Made by a program: the position numbers and the translations under genes. 64,000 nt of DNA from Allolobophora icterica (lineage: Eukaryota > Annelida > Clitellata > Crassiclitellata > Lumbricidae): positions 78,673,141 through 78,737,140 of the forward strand of contig OY744606.1 in NCBI GenBank assembly GCA_963556255.1, given 5' to 3'. Positions 12,210 to 64,000 of the stretch are shown here, piece by piece (positions within the stretch are counted from its first letter, which is position 1; every line of letters begins with the position of its first letter). The notes under the pieces were generated by a model. It saw nothing but the letters and a program-made list of their open reading frames with translations, had not been told where the DNA came from and ran no database searches.

Positions 12210-13000
12210 CCGTATGTAGCTAAAGGCGCTATATAAATGTCAATATATATGTGTATATATACGTATATTTACTGTATATCTTTCTGGCTGACCGCTTGTC
12301 TCAGTCAACGCGAGCGTCATTAATCTTCTTCGTCTTGCCTGCGAGTGTGATTGAATGAAGAGATATCGTTTAATACTGCCAGCGCAACTTCTCATATCCC
12401 TTCCATATTGGACCGTGTGTCTCTATCTCTGTTCAAGGAGCTCTGTTTAATAATATGGGAGCTCATGGTCTGTGTGTGCGGCGGGCGTCACTGGGTTGGC
12501 CACCCCATATACCTCTTCCCATATAGGCCTACTTCTCTTAGAAACCCTCTTCTAACAAAGATACTACGTCGATGCCGTGTATTCGAGTGGACATCACCTC
12601 TTGCTCTCCCCAGGTCTTTCACCCAAAGCTGAAAACGCTGCTCTTTCACAAATCCTATCCTGACTTCTCCTCTTCCTCTTACCTCCCTCACTGTTTCAAG
12701 TCTAAATACCATCCACGTTAGCGTTAATTCTGATGGGCGCGGTAGGAATGCTTGAGATTTCGATTAATTGTAATTCGTTTGGCTGTGCACAATATTCTCG
12801 AAGTTAGTTTTCGCAATTGTCAATGGAGAGGTCGGAGTTCAAATCCCAGGGAGGACAGAAAGGTGTTAAAACATTTCTGCTCCACGTGCACCCCCTAGGG
12901 AACTCGTCTCTAAGCTGACTGTATATTGACTTTACATCTACAGTTGTCAGGAAGATTATCTGGGTGGGAGGGGGTAAGAAACCGGCCACCCACTCTCATA
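12210..13000. other. No intact gene; possible LINE-tail fragment near 12590-12720
   Basis: GCGCTATATAAATG occurs at about 12227. Around 12600-12710 one + frame resembles the Pro/Ser-rich end of LINE proteins, too weak to call. Confidence 0.3.
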
Positions 13001-13084
13001 GACCGAGGATGAGAAAGTGAAGTTGCTAACACTTTTGGGAAAAGCTGGGAAATGGCTGCCTCTCAGAGCTTGCTCAACAGACTG

Positions 13085-13560
13085 CTTTTCTTGTGTAGTT
13101 CTGATCCTGCTTCTTATCCTCCTTCTTCTCATTCTGCATCTTCTGCTTCTCCTTCTTCTGCTCCATAGTCCTCTCCTTCCTCTGCTTCTTCTGCTTCTCC
13201 TTCACCTCGATCTTCTCCTGCTTTTTCTCCTTCCCCTTCTGTTTGTTTTTCTGCCTCTTCTGCTTCTTCTTCTCGTTCTTCTGCTTCTTCTCCTTCTCCT
13301 TCTTCTGCTCCTTATTCCTCTCCTTCTTCTGCTTCTTCTGCTCCTTATTCCTCTCCTTCTTCTGCTTCTTCTGCTTCTTCTGCTTCTTCTGCTCCTTATT
13401 CCTCTCCTTCTGCTTCTCCTCCTTCATCTCGTTCTTCTTCTGCTTCTTCTGCTTCTGCTTCTTTTACTTCTTTTACTTCTGCTACTTTTCCTTCTTCCCC
13501 TAGTATCCTTCTGGTCCTTATCCTTTGCTGTCTCCTAATCCCTCTTATGCTTTACCTCTG
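13085..13560 (+). repeat. Pyrimidine-rich (CTT/CTG) tract
   Basis: About 450 bp of almost pure C/T with scattered G, built from CTTCTGCTTCTC-like units. Open frames on both strands (poly-Leu, poly-Lys) are artefacts of composition. Confidence 0.85.
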
Positions 13561-13702
13561 CTGTCGCCTTTTTTTGTACCGTATTCTGCTTATCCTTCTT
13601 CGTGTTCTTCTCCTTCTGATTTTCTTTGCGTGCCTTGGTTTCAGCTGCGGCGTGTTGGAGGGATATATAAGGACCATATTGGCTCATTAAGTATTTTTGT
13701 TA

Positions 13703-13860
13703 TGGGACACGGTACCCGATTGGTTGGGCACTTGCGTTGTAACACAGAGAGTACGGTTCGAGCCTTGACTTAGTCATTTTTAGGGACCTTGAACAAGTCC
13801 TTCACTCACAGTTGCTCAGCGCTATCGATTGGTCATTAGGTAGTGGTGTTTAATAAATGT
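13703..13860 (+). mobile_element. tRNA-derived SINE, family A
   Basis: GATTGGTTGGGCACTTGCG, TTGTAACACAGAGAGTACGG and TTCGAGCC, then GGACCTTGAACAAGTCCTT, GTTGCTCAGCGC and the tail TTTAATAAATGTG. Confidence 0.75.
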
Positions 13861-13864
13861 GAAA

Positions 13865-13955
13865 ATGTATAATAATAATAATAATAATTATTGTTAATTA
13901 ATATTTTAATTATTATTTTAATTAATTAATAATAATAACAATTATTATTATTATC
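13865..13955. repeat. AT-rich inverted repeat of TAAT units
   Basis: (AAT)n followed by TTATTGTTAATTAATA and its near complement; it could fold as a hairpin. Confidence 0.6.
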
Positions 13956-14079
13956 CGAGAATTCATGTCAAGGTTTTGTTCACTCAGAAAATCGAGTTAT
14001 ATTCTTTATTATTTCAAACCGACAGACGCAGTAAGATTACATTGAAACATGAAAGTACAATCAATATCTTAATTAACAC

Positions 14080-14190
14080 GGTTTGGCAGCCATGCAAGGC
14101 GCCGCCCTAGAGGGGGGTTACGGGAGTCGATCCGCGTACCTTATGCTCTCCTGGCGACGAGTGTTACCACTACTCTATCCCCCTCCTAAT
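14080..14190 (-). mobile_element. tRNA-like SINE head, second family
   Basis: The reverse complement reads GGGGATAGAGTAGTGGTAAC, then GGATCGACTCCCG, which fits the B-box pattern GWTCRANNC. It belongs to the dispersed repeat with a GCAGTAAGATTACA block also near 49300 and 52340. Confidence 0.55.
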
Positions 14191-14305
14191 AATAATAATA
14201 TAAAATAATAAAATAATAAAATAATAAAAATAATAAAAATAATAAAAATAATAAAAATAATAAAAATAATAAAAATAAAAATAATAATAATAATAATAAT
14301 AATTC
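14190..14305 (+). repeat. (AATA)n/(AAT)n tract
   Basis: A-rich tetra- and trinucleotide repeat ending 90 bp before the exon 1 acceptor. Confidence 0.9.
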
Positions 14306-14397
14306 ATGGGCACACTGGCAGAAGAGTGTTCAGATGTCTTTGTTGTTATTGTTGTAAGTTGTCGTTGACCTTTGTTCTCTTGTTGTCTGTGTTTCAG

Positions 14398-54655
<40,258 letters not shown>

Positions 54656-55174
54656 CAACGCGACACCGAATTGTTTAAGAGGAAATACGTTTCTGGGCAA
54701 TTGATTCAACTCTTGTCGTTGCTGGGTCAGGTCATAAGGTCACCTGACCTATCTGACTCGGCCATTGACTGCCATTATGTTAATCGATTATTTCTCTTGC
54801 GTCTAGCTGCGTTGCGTTACCAGGATTGGCGACGTCATCAGTTTGTGTGTGTTGTCACGGTTACGACCCTTCGCCTAGAAACACCGGCCTTACGATTCCG
54901 ATAACGAACCTTTGCACTCACTTGCCTTAATTGAGAGTCGAATCACGTGATTTGATGATGTCATCACGATGTCAAGGCTGCTGCGAGAGATCGCACCTCT
55001 GATGCACTGAGTTGAGTTTTAGGAGGAATGCGTCACACTGAAGTGGCGTCTTGTTGCAATTTGTAGTGAAACTTGGCACACGATTTCTACCTGCAGGTTG
55101 TTTGAATTGGTCTTGTAGACAGGACGGACTGCGTAGCACAAGTGCTTACCAGGAGATGGGACATGTGTTGACTT

Positions 55175-55415
55175 CAGTTATGGACGATATCATTCATTTT
55201 TATGTATATTATGACATCAAAGTACGAGCACGCTACTGATATCATCGATTTATGTGTATTATGACATCAAAGTATGAGCACCTGAGTGATGTCATCGATT
55301 TATGTATATTAAACGTCAAGGGTATGAGCACATACGAGCACACGAGTGACGTCATCGATTTATGTATATTAAATATCAAGGTATGAGGTCACGAGTGATG
55401 TCATCGATTTACCCA
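55175..55415 (+). repeat. About 60-bp tandem repeat in the candidate 3'UTR
   Basis: Four or five copies of GATGTCATCGATTTATGTAT plus a GACATCAAAGTATGAGCAC-like segment; one copy contains TGACGTCA. Confidence 0.85.
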
Positions 55416-56511
55416 TAATGTGTCTTCATGCGATACAAAGAAAGAGGATGTTCTTTGGATTAGTTGTTTGGCAGTTATGTGCCGCAATTTTTTTAGTTTG
55501 TTTTATTCAATCCTTGATCATAAATTGAACAGCTGTTGATGATCCGAAGCCTTTGACAAGATTGTTGTTTAGAAGCGCTTGCTCCGATGATATTGCACGA
55601 CCTGGAAGGCTGCCGAATAATGCGAAGAAATCACGAAAAAGACGTTGTGAAAAATATTGTTTCTTTTCCGATTATGTGATATGTTTCTTGAACTGTAGAC
55701 TGTGTTTGTTGACATATATACATACGTTTGTGTTGTTGTTGTTATTGTTGTTGCTATTGCTGCTTATGGGCATGTTTGTTTGTTTACCGTCTCGTGTTGG
55801 TGACGTTGACTTGACACAAATAATTGTTAATAGGAATTTGACTGATTCTGTGATTATCTTGGACTCGTCGCGTTTGACCTAAAGAGGACGCGAGTTCGTA
55901 CACTTGCTACTTAGGCATATATATTATCCGCGTAATCGATTTTAAAACTGTTAGTATGTTAGAAACAGTTGTTATGTATGTTGTGTACAGTATGACGTTA
56001 AACGTTGGCTTGCAATGTGTTTTTGGTGGGGTTATTGGGTAGAAAAACAATGGCACCATGGCCATCTGATCCTGCAGTCATATGACTTGTGCTCTTTCTT
56101 TACGCCAAGCCATATGTGACCCGATTAGGCTGTATTGAGGTTTGTCGAGTGGTGCTTGAGCCAGTATTGATGGCCGTTTCAACAAAGTGGTAGGAAAAAG
56201 TTGGGGTTGTAGAAATTGCGATGCCAGAACAGGAGGTTCTGTATTAGAGAAAAAGAAGTCATGAGTCAGTGCCTGTTGCAAGAGATCCGGAGGGCTGTGC
56301 CTTCAAGGACGTTGTTGAAAGGTCTGCACGGTTACTGCATATCTCCAACCAAGCATTACTCTATGGCAGTAGCGTTTTCCTGCAATTTTATGTTAAGGCG
56401 GTTTTGTTATTGGTTATGCATTGTGAGCTCTTTATGGAAAATCCGCCTGTCTGTTTTACCAGGAGGTGCAGCTGTGAAAACCTCAGTCCTTTAATTTTTA
56501 ATTGTTAATTA

Positions 56512-56655
56512 GTAACGTCTGTGGTGCCGGTGTCTAATGCACAAGGTATCAACCGATGGCACACCAAAACCACGCTGTGATCAGGTCAATAATATCCAGA
56601 CGATCAGTCCACTAGAACAGAGGCAAGCCTATGGTGGATATGGGTTGGTAGTGTT
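56512..56655 (+). repeat. Dispersed repeat B copy
   Basis: GGTGCCGGTGTCTAATGCAC, AAGGTATCAACCGATGGCAC and CTGTGATCAGGTCAATAATA. Confidence 0.75.
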
Positions 56656-57412
56656 GAGGAGTAAGCTGTCCTGGATTTGCCTGCAGAGATCATGTTTTCC
56701 AATCGGGTGAATGATCCTTCAACCCTGAAACCTTGCTTCAGATAAGTTTCTTAGAAAAATCCTTATTAGTTTCACCATTAGTAGGTCTAAGTAAGTAAGT
56801 ATATTCTTTAATTTTACCGGCTGCAAACCGCTTTCCGGTGTAGGCCCTACATACCACATAATAACTGCTAATAAAAAAAAGAGCATTCTACATATAAAGG
56901 TTTTTAATTAGGCGTTTTTAGAACATTCAGGGAAGGCATATCTATCCAGATGTGGAGACGAGAGAGCGAGTACCGATTGCTAAAGCATTTGTAATTGCAG
57001 TTACCCGGGTACAGACTTTTATAGCACCTGTTCAAGAGAGAGAGACACACACACACTGAATATCCACAACTGTTTGGTGGAAAATGATTTCCAATAAACA
57101 TTGAAATTTAGTTAACAACATATATATATAGATATGGTAAGTTGCAAGAAACAGAGGCCCACAGACCTTTTGGGGCATGACGGACGGGTTGGGACAGGAG
57201 ACCTGTATGGGCAGCAGCATGGTGAACACTAACTACAACCCTGCATTAAAGGCAGCAGAGCATTGAATTTCTATCTTACATCGCAAATCTGTGCAAACTA
57301 TATGATAGGCTCATTGTTATAATTATTAATATATCGTTATTATTGTTAGTATTATTCGGATCAGTTTTATCCCCAGCAGAATTAATTTTGTTGTATTTAT
57401 GTGATTAAATAT

Positions 57413-57500
57413 TGTTTCCTATTATTATTATTATTACTATTATTGTTATTGCTATTATTATTATTTTTTCCCATATTATTGTATTATTATTGTTGTTCTT
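57413..57500. repeat. (ATT)n microsatellite
   Basis: Degenerate ATT/TTG trinucleotides. Confidence 0.75.
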
Positions 57501-57542
57501 ATTATGAACATCTATTGATATAGATATTTGTATATATTTGTA

Positions 57543-57548
57543 AATAAA
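57543..57548 (+). terminator. Candidate polyadenylation signal AATAAA
   Basis: Canonical hexamer followed, 60-85 bases later, by a GT-rich stretch (GTGCATGTGTGTGTTTC). It is the best placed of several after the NCOA stop; cleavage is not shown. Confidence 0.3.
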
Positions 57549-58182
57549 ATGATTGTAAACTATTATGTAACTGCTGTTGTACATTGGACACAGCATTGCA
57601 TTCGCAGCATTGTGCATGTGTGTGTTTCATATATATAGACTGATATACTTAACAAGTATATCCATGTGTGTAAATTCTGCATATATGTGCCTATATGTTA
57701 TAAGGTGTAGGCAAAATTTCAATTGTGACTGATTTAAGTGGTGTGTTCTACGGCGTGTGTGTGTGTCTGAGTCTGTGTGCGTGTTTGTGTATAGCTCTTT
57801 TGTTGTATGTGTGCTTGTATGTTGCATGTCTGCATCGTGTGCTTTTCTGCATTCGAAAGATTTGACTGTGTAAGTACCGAAGACAGTGAAGATGCTCCTC
57901 TTTGTGAGACAGTTTGGATGTGTTTCTCTCGTTTGCAGTCTCCCAGTTTTCGTTTAAGATCAAGGAGTTTGTCAGGAGTTGTGATTTGCAAGGGTGACGT
58001 TGGGAGGGTTGATGTTGCTACTGCATTGAATGATTTCATTCTGGTCTGTATTTTGTTTTCTCGTTAAAAGCGTACCCTGAGCCTGAAGTTCGTCTCGTAC
58101 TTTCTCAGTCCCTTCGTTTCTGTTTCAGATTCAATGGTGTTTCTCTCTTTTTCATACTCTCTATTCTGATCCATGTTCTTGT

Positions 58183-58257
<75 letters not shown>
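58183..58257 (+). repeat. (CT)n microsatellite
   Basis: About 36 uninterrupted CT units. Confidence 0.97.
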
Positions 58258-58261
<4 letters not shown>

Positions 58262-58559
58262 TTATTTTCTTTATTTTGTTATCTTCTATTTCTGATTCTT
58301 TTTCATGCTCTCTATTGTTCTTTTCTTTTTTTCATCTTATCCCTTTTGTTTCTCTCTGCTGCTTTCTTACTTACTCTGCATCTATCCTGTGACGGTTTCA
58401 CCGTAATGATCGGATGCTGTAAATGTTGTTTTCTTGTTGCGAGATAAGTCAGGCTGTAATCGTCAGCTGTTACTGATGCTTTTTTGTTCCGGTTTTGTGC
58501 TTTATTTGTGCGTGTGACAGACGTAAAATGAAATTGTATCCGTTGTTTTCGCATATGTT

Positions 58560-60340
58560 CATTTGTTATCTGATTTTGTAAATTCTGATTTTAAAAGATC
58601 TGCAAAATTAGCACAATTAACTTACTTTAAAGTTTGCGAAAGCTTTTTATTGTCCAAAATTATAGATTACGAATTGTACATGTAAATCTGGAGGCTGGTC
58701 TAAGTGTGTAATTATTATTACTGGTTTGTACAAGTCTGTTACTGTGTCCAATTGACTGATGTATTTCTACACCCTGTTAATAACATTTATTTGTTGTGGT
58801 GGCCGATGCTGTCTTGTACGTTTTGTAAAAAAAACTGGTAGCATAACATCGTTAGCGCATTGAGATATTTTATGAGTGTAAATGAAGCAAGTGTGGCAGT
58901 AATGAAATAGCGTAACGTAATCGATCATTTGAGGATTAATTAGTTTCATTAATTGTTAATTAATGGATGATGAAGCATAATAAAAACATGTTGGTATGAT
59001 ATATGCTGAACGGTGTTGCAGGCCGTTGTTTTTGGGTATTACCTAATTCTAACAGGTACTTTCATGTCGTTTTATCAACGGAAGTTAGTCTGTGCCAGTC
59101 ACTTGTTGATGCTATAACATTACATAACTATGGTTTTACGTGGTTGATGAGACATGCAACCTAAGTTAGAATCACTGAGTTAAACTGGAATGCTTATAAA
59201 CCAATCCTTCGTAGCTTCTGCTCAAAGGATAACGTCCATTGAGACAGATTTAACTGGTTTCAAACCATTCCAGCAAGTCCACAACCCTTGCACTGAAGAA
59301 TTTCTGTCCTAATGTTCCTTTCGGTTTCTTAAATAATTGATACCCATGTCCTCGAGTCATTTGTTTAGTGCTAATACAAAGAACCACTGAACTATCAATA
59401 ATTTGCACTTCACCTGAAGTTAAAATTCCAGTGTGTCATGTGAAACTGGTCCTATTTTGTCAAGCCGGGTTTATTGAATTGCTTTGGTCACATTTGTCCT
59501 TCGGCTGAATTCTCTTTTAACACTAAGACCATAAGATCAATATAATGTGTAGGAAATGAACAAGTACCATGACTTACCAATTTATGTTATTCTTATCATT
59601 AAACGTGTCCCATAAACAAACAAACCATCATCACATATGAAGCCACATAAGTAGGCACTTTCATTATAGTAGCTGAGATTTGGTTTCGATGCATAGAAGA
59701 GGCCACGAAAATTGCAACTCGAAGATTTAGCGACATCCTTGATTTTTTTTCCACGTTAATTCCAGTTCTACGAAACTTATGTGAAACTTGTAATTTCACA
59801 TAAAATAATGACCCATGGTAAATAACGTTCCGGTTTACGACTTTACGTTGCGCTTAGCTTTGTCACATGTAGGCTAAGTCGAAAGCGTTTTTGTGTAACA
59901 ATGTGTTGAGATTTCTCGGCTCCAACTATATCAACATAACACAAAACAAGTTACATGTATAGACCATTGTGTATATATTCAAAAGCACCTCATAGCCCTC
60001 ATATATTTAGAAATGTATACATTTCATACACATACATATACATAACTTACATAATGCTTGGCTGTGTACAAAAAATGTATGTTTGTATTAATATTGCATG
60101 TTGTTATCCAGATGGTTTGTGTCTATCGACGTATGTGTGGATATGTGTATGTATGTGCATAATGTACAACGTTTGTATTGTGTCTGTACATATTTATGTA
60201 ATAATAGATACGCTTCTATATATACCCAACATCTTTGGAAGGAGCTCAGAGCTGAGCGATGAATTTTCGTAAAGTAAGAATGTTGTAATAATTGCAAAAT
60301 GTACTGAGTGAAATACGTTTTCATTTAAATACCGGACTCT
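58560..60340. other. No gene recognised
   Basis: Low-repeat AT-rich sequence; open frames are short and on both strands without family matches. It may be distal 3'UTR or intergenic. Confidence 0.4.
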
Positions 60341-60353
60341 AAGCTTTAACTTC

Positions 60354-60390
60354 AAAATGGCGGACGCTAATCTTTAACTTCAAAATGGCG
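60354..60390 (+). promoter_or_regulatory. Paired YY1-like sites
   Basis: AAAATGGCGG at 60354 and AAAATGGCG at 60382, inside a 28-bp duplication (TTTAACTTCAAAATGGCG). The YY1 consensus core is AAAATGGCGGC. Function is inferred only from the motif. Confidence 0.35.
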
Positions 60391-60399
60391 TTACTGTAC

Positions 60400-63300
60400 A
60401 GATGGTAGTATTTCTGAAGTAAACAATCCTTAAAAGTTCGCGAAATTCACATATCCCGGCCAACACAAAATGCTGGTAGGTCAATTATGAACATGCAATA
60501 TATAAAATAATGCTGGTAAAAACGTGAAGTTGAGGAACATACAATTCTCAAATTAGCTTAACCTGGTCACGGGAAATCGTTTCATCAATGGCATTTGATA
60601 ACTGTCCACCATGTTGAACTACAGTTTTTGGTCAATATCAACTCGGATCATAAATAGCAATAATTGCTGAATATTCGAGAGAATTACTTACAGCACAGAA
60701 TTCCATAGATGTTACAGTTGGAAAGTCCTAGATGTTTACGTTGCAACATGATGGAGTGGAAATACATCATCTTAGCTGCACATCTTCAAGAAAATACTTT
60801 ATAGGAATCCCCTTCTAGAAACTTCTGTAGCATTGTCATCATAATACATAGTTGTTCAATCCATCCGATAGCTATTTCTCAGATAAACCAGTGTAATCAC
60901 AATCCTGTAGACAGAAACAGTTGAAAATGAAGTTCAGGAATAAGATGTCAGCTGAATGTACAATACATGAATGAATATCTATGAGTGTTAAAGTCTGAAA
61001 TAAAATGTAGAAAAATGTATACTTACCATAGAAAACTCTCAATATTCAAGTGTAAAACACAGCATGAAGCATGGCAAAAAAGATCTAGTAGGGCCTACGC
61101 GAGAATGTTCTTTAATGAACCAATTGCGAACCGCATTTCGGTGTACAATCAATCTACTACTATAGAAGATTTACGGCATTAAAGTGTAAAACACTTAGTT
61201 CCTGGTCACAATAGGTATTACAATAGCATTATTCGTGTAACAGTTTGGTATAGGCCTAGTACTCATTGAATTAGAGTGGTTTTTAAAGATCATTGGTTGG
61301 AGTAGACGGCACTGGAAACAATTAGATAATTCTTTGGGTGATTTTTCCTATGACTTGTTTTGTCTTGTATCAGAGTGAGAGTATCGTCAGATATTATGGG
61401 CATTATCAAGAAAGTAATTTCGGGTAATAAAATAATGAACGATTGTATTGTAGTTTAAGGAAGTTTTCTGTGACAACCAGAGGTATATAACATTTTTAAG
61501 GTAAAACCAAGTCCTTGTTTTTCTGATGGTAAACTTGTTCAACGTGTTTGTACAACATCACATGTGACAAGTGCATGTGGTGTTCGGTTGTCAAAGTGTC
61601 ACATGAAATCTACAGTTCGTTTTGAAACCAATGTGTGGTATCGTCATCCAGTTGTTAGGATGGCTGAGATCATAACTGTGCTTCACCCTAAACATCCTTC
61701 AACCTGAGGAACAATACTGTTATCACAAGCTCCATGTTTCTTTACAGCACAAGAAGATACACTCGGAAAACCAGCCTACCCAAAGATGCAGAACCATTAT
61801 CTCCAAGGCCAATGTTAATATAGCCACTGTTGATATAGGCATACAACAACAAACTACCGTCCTTTAGCTCATATACCTGAAATTAATGAGATGAAAACTG
61901 TGACGTTTATGCATAATTTTCAAGGTCGCAACGTGATTTTAAACATTCCTCTCTAACTTCTGTCTCCACTAACTGTGTCAGTCCAGTTGTGCATAGTTTT
62001 GAGGTATGTAGCATCATGTGAGATCTGTGATAGTATGTGAGATTTGCGATAGTGAGATATACGACGGCATGCGAGGAATGTGAAGGTGTACGGGGTACGT
62101 GACAGTATGCAGGGTTAAGTGAACTGGTTGAAAACATCTCTTTGGTGTAGTGATCGCATTTTGAAGTTTAACACCTTGTTGACTGTAACTGTTCTTTCAA
62201 TGTGTTGTGTTCTCTTAGCTGCTGTTTCAACGGTTCAAATCCCCCATTGTATTGTATAAAGGAAGCTCTGGTTTCCTGGCATTTGTAGGAAAGGCTTTCC
62301 AAGTATTGTGACACTGTTCTGTCTTGTTTGGTTTCAGTTTAAAGTCCATTCTTCAGACACTGAACATTTGAGAATTTAATGATTTAATAAAGTATCATTA
62401 CCCTGGTTTAACTTTCCTCACTTTACCTTACCTTTAGTTGACCTTTCCTTACTTTTCTTACCTTACTTTACCTCGCCTTACTCAAGTAATCTTAAAATTA
62501 CGACCGTTATGTCTGTGACTAAGAACTTACACTTTGCTAATCTAGTTTAAAAAAATAAGTAAGTGAAATGTTTATCGGATACAGCTGTTGCACAATTCCT
62601 GTGATTGAGGTAGCATGACTGTAAAGATTTGAATGCCAGGTTGTTTTCACCTGTATACATTTTCTCTTTTACGCATGAATGAATTTCATGGAAGAGCCAG
62701 CGTTTCGGTGCCTTTGAGGTAGGAAAAGGAAGCAAGGACAGAACAATAAGTAGAATTGAATAGCAAAAGAAGTCATGTGATCACAGAAGTGCGATTCTGG
62801 GCCTCACGATTTCAATTGGAAATTGTGTCTTTCCATGTGTATCTGGGTCTTAATGCCTTTTAGGTCATTTGGGAAGAATTATGTTGGACTGTTTAAATAA
62901 ATATATTTAAATAAATACTTAATTCAATAAATAGTTGCTACAGAACTCACTGAGTCCCATGGCAATTCATAATTAAATGACTCAATGATTTTCAGATGTT
63001 TTGATTTTCAAGAGATTTGCATGTGTGCAGATTGACATTATTTGGCATAAAAATTAAGAAAGTCTTATTTTAAGAAAAAAGTCCTAACAGAATAATGGTT
63101 ACATAATTATAATATTAAAAATAACAAGAATAATGTTAATTTGTATAATTATGTGAATTTTGACTTGATTGCAGTTGTTGTGCACTTGAAAGTCGCCAAA
63201 GTCTGTTTACATGCAAGACTTTTAGGCATGTCAAAAATAGGTTGCACATGTATTAGGTCTCTTTGTGGTCTTACCCTTCCAATTATACCACAGGCCCTAC

Positions 63301-63560
63301 CTAAAGCTAGATTCATGCAGAAGGTATATAGGTCAGGTTAATGTGCCTTTCCTTTATGAGGTGGAATCGAACTAAAGATTCAGAAATCCGTTAGTAATAC
63401 TTTTACGATTGTCATTTTGATATCTTTGTTGCTGTAAATTTAATTTAATTTTTATTTCCTCATTTGTACGGAATAAACGTCCTATGTGAAAAAATTTAGT
63501 ACGGTCATAATATTTGACAAGGAAAAAGACTTTGCAGTGGTTTCCCGAGCATTTTATTGT
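60400..63560. other. No gene recognised
   Basis: Single-copy-looking, AT-rich. No exon with splice and family support, no tRNA or rRNA. A short CCTTACCTTACTTT repeat is at about 62410-62480. Confidence 0.4.
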
Positions 63561-63567
63561 ACCATAC

Positions 63568-63685
63568 CTAGGGTTACCATACGTCCGGGTTTCCCCGGAC
63601 ATGTCCTCTTTTTAGGCCCCTGTCCGGGCGTCCGGGCGGTTTTCCAGAAGTCGGGCATTTGTCCGGGTTTTCCACTCTACAATTT
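63568..63685. mobile_element. Fragment of a dispersed CGTCCGGG repeat
   Basis: CTAGGGTTACCATACGTCCG, then CCCCGGACATGTCCTC, GTCCGGGCGTCCGGGCGG and TTGTCCGGGTTTTCC. The opening resembles the ends of known DNA-transposon repeats with ACGTCCGGGTTTCCCCGGAC palindromes. No second end or target duplication could be defined. Confidence 0.5.
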
Positions 63686-64000
63686 CTTACATGGAACCCT
63701 GGACGGTGCACCCATACTTTCTTACTGACTTACTTGCAGCCTAGAACAGCGACATAACCAGAAACGCGCCAACTTGTATTTGTTAGCTCTAAGCCACTGA
63801 ATCCAGTACCGCATTGCGTTCAGATGGTTGTAGAAGCAATAAGTCATGTACAGTAGGCAACGTTACTGTGCTGCTGCTACAGACGGTAGCAATCGTGGGT
63901 CTGTGAAGTTATTTCCTATCTATTCTAATTCAATACTTTGATTGGAAGAATGGTGGTTTACGGTCGAAAAACATTGACGTGCACAGCACTCCAGATGAAA

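Larger units (their letters stand above)
54656..57560 (+). other. Candidate 3'UTR of NCOA
   Basis: No coding exon is visible after the stop. The first AATAAA hexamers are at 56870-56875, inside a repeat, and 57543-57548, followed by a GT-rich stretch around 57605-57630. The second is the better cleavage candidate. Later hexamers near 58978 and 62385 cannot be excluded, so the true end is uncertain. Confidence 0.35.

Noticed and set aside
13017..13538. Poly-Leu or poly-Lys protein
   Set aside because: Pyrimidine tract read in several frames on both strands; no gene structure.

Overview
This is animal nuclear DNA. One large spliced gene on the + strand spans most of the window: a p160/SRC nuclear receptor coactivator (NCOA family). 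I assembled 20 coding exons by splice signal, reading phase and protein content, from 14398 to the stop codon at 54653-54655. The first exon found enters mid-codon, and no bHLH exon is visible in the first 14.4 kb. The gene is therefore 5'-partial, with its start and promoter outside the window. The abundant 3'-truncated non-LTR retrotransposons, tRNA-derived SINEs, MITEs and simple repeats suit a repeat-rich marine invertebrate; the exact lineage cannot be decided from sequence alone.

Layout. 1-14.4 kb: no gene; tandem arrays, LINE fragments, SINEs and one 202-bp MITE with clean 9-bp target duplications. 14.4-31.1 kb: exons 1-8 encode the end of the linker after bHLH, then PAS-A and PAS-B. 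32.9-34.8 kb: exons 9-10 encode a Ser/Pro-rich segment with an AT-hook-like motif and the first receptor-interaction boxes. 34.8-42.8 kb: an 8-kb intron with a degenerate LINE and a 2.4-kb TIR DNA transposon carrying a broken transposase-like gene. 42.8-44.7 kb: exons 11-12 encode more LXXLL boxes and the AD1 (CBP/p300-binding) helices. 45.9-51.4 kb: exons 13-17 encode a very Met/Gln/Asn-rich C-terminal half. 52.6-54.7 kb: exons 18-20, ending in a C-terminal LXXLL box like that of human NCOA1. 54.7-64 kb: a probable long 3'UTR followed by intergenic DNA without recognisable genes.

Assembled from exon 1, the protein is about 2,056 residues (using exon 17) or 2,026 (using exon 18), against about 1,400-1,460 for complete vertebrate NCOAs. 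Exons 17 and 18 have the same entry and exit phases, so they fit the frame only as alternatives. Six LXXLL motifs are present. Several introns are built from minisatellites that copy the adjacent splice site, and complementary arrays flank exon 4 and exons 16-17. An 86-bp perfect palindrome lies in the intron between exons 9 and 10.
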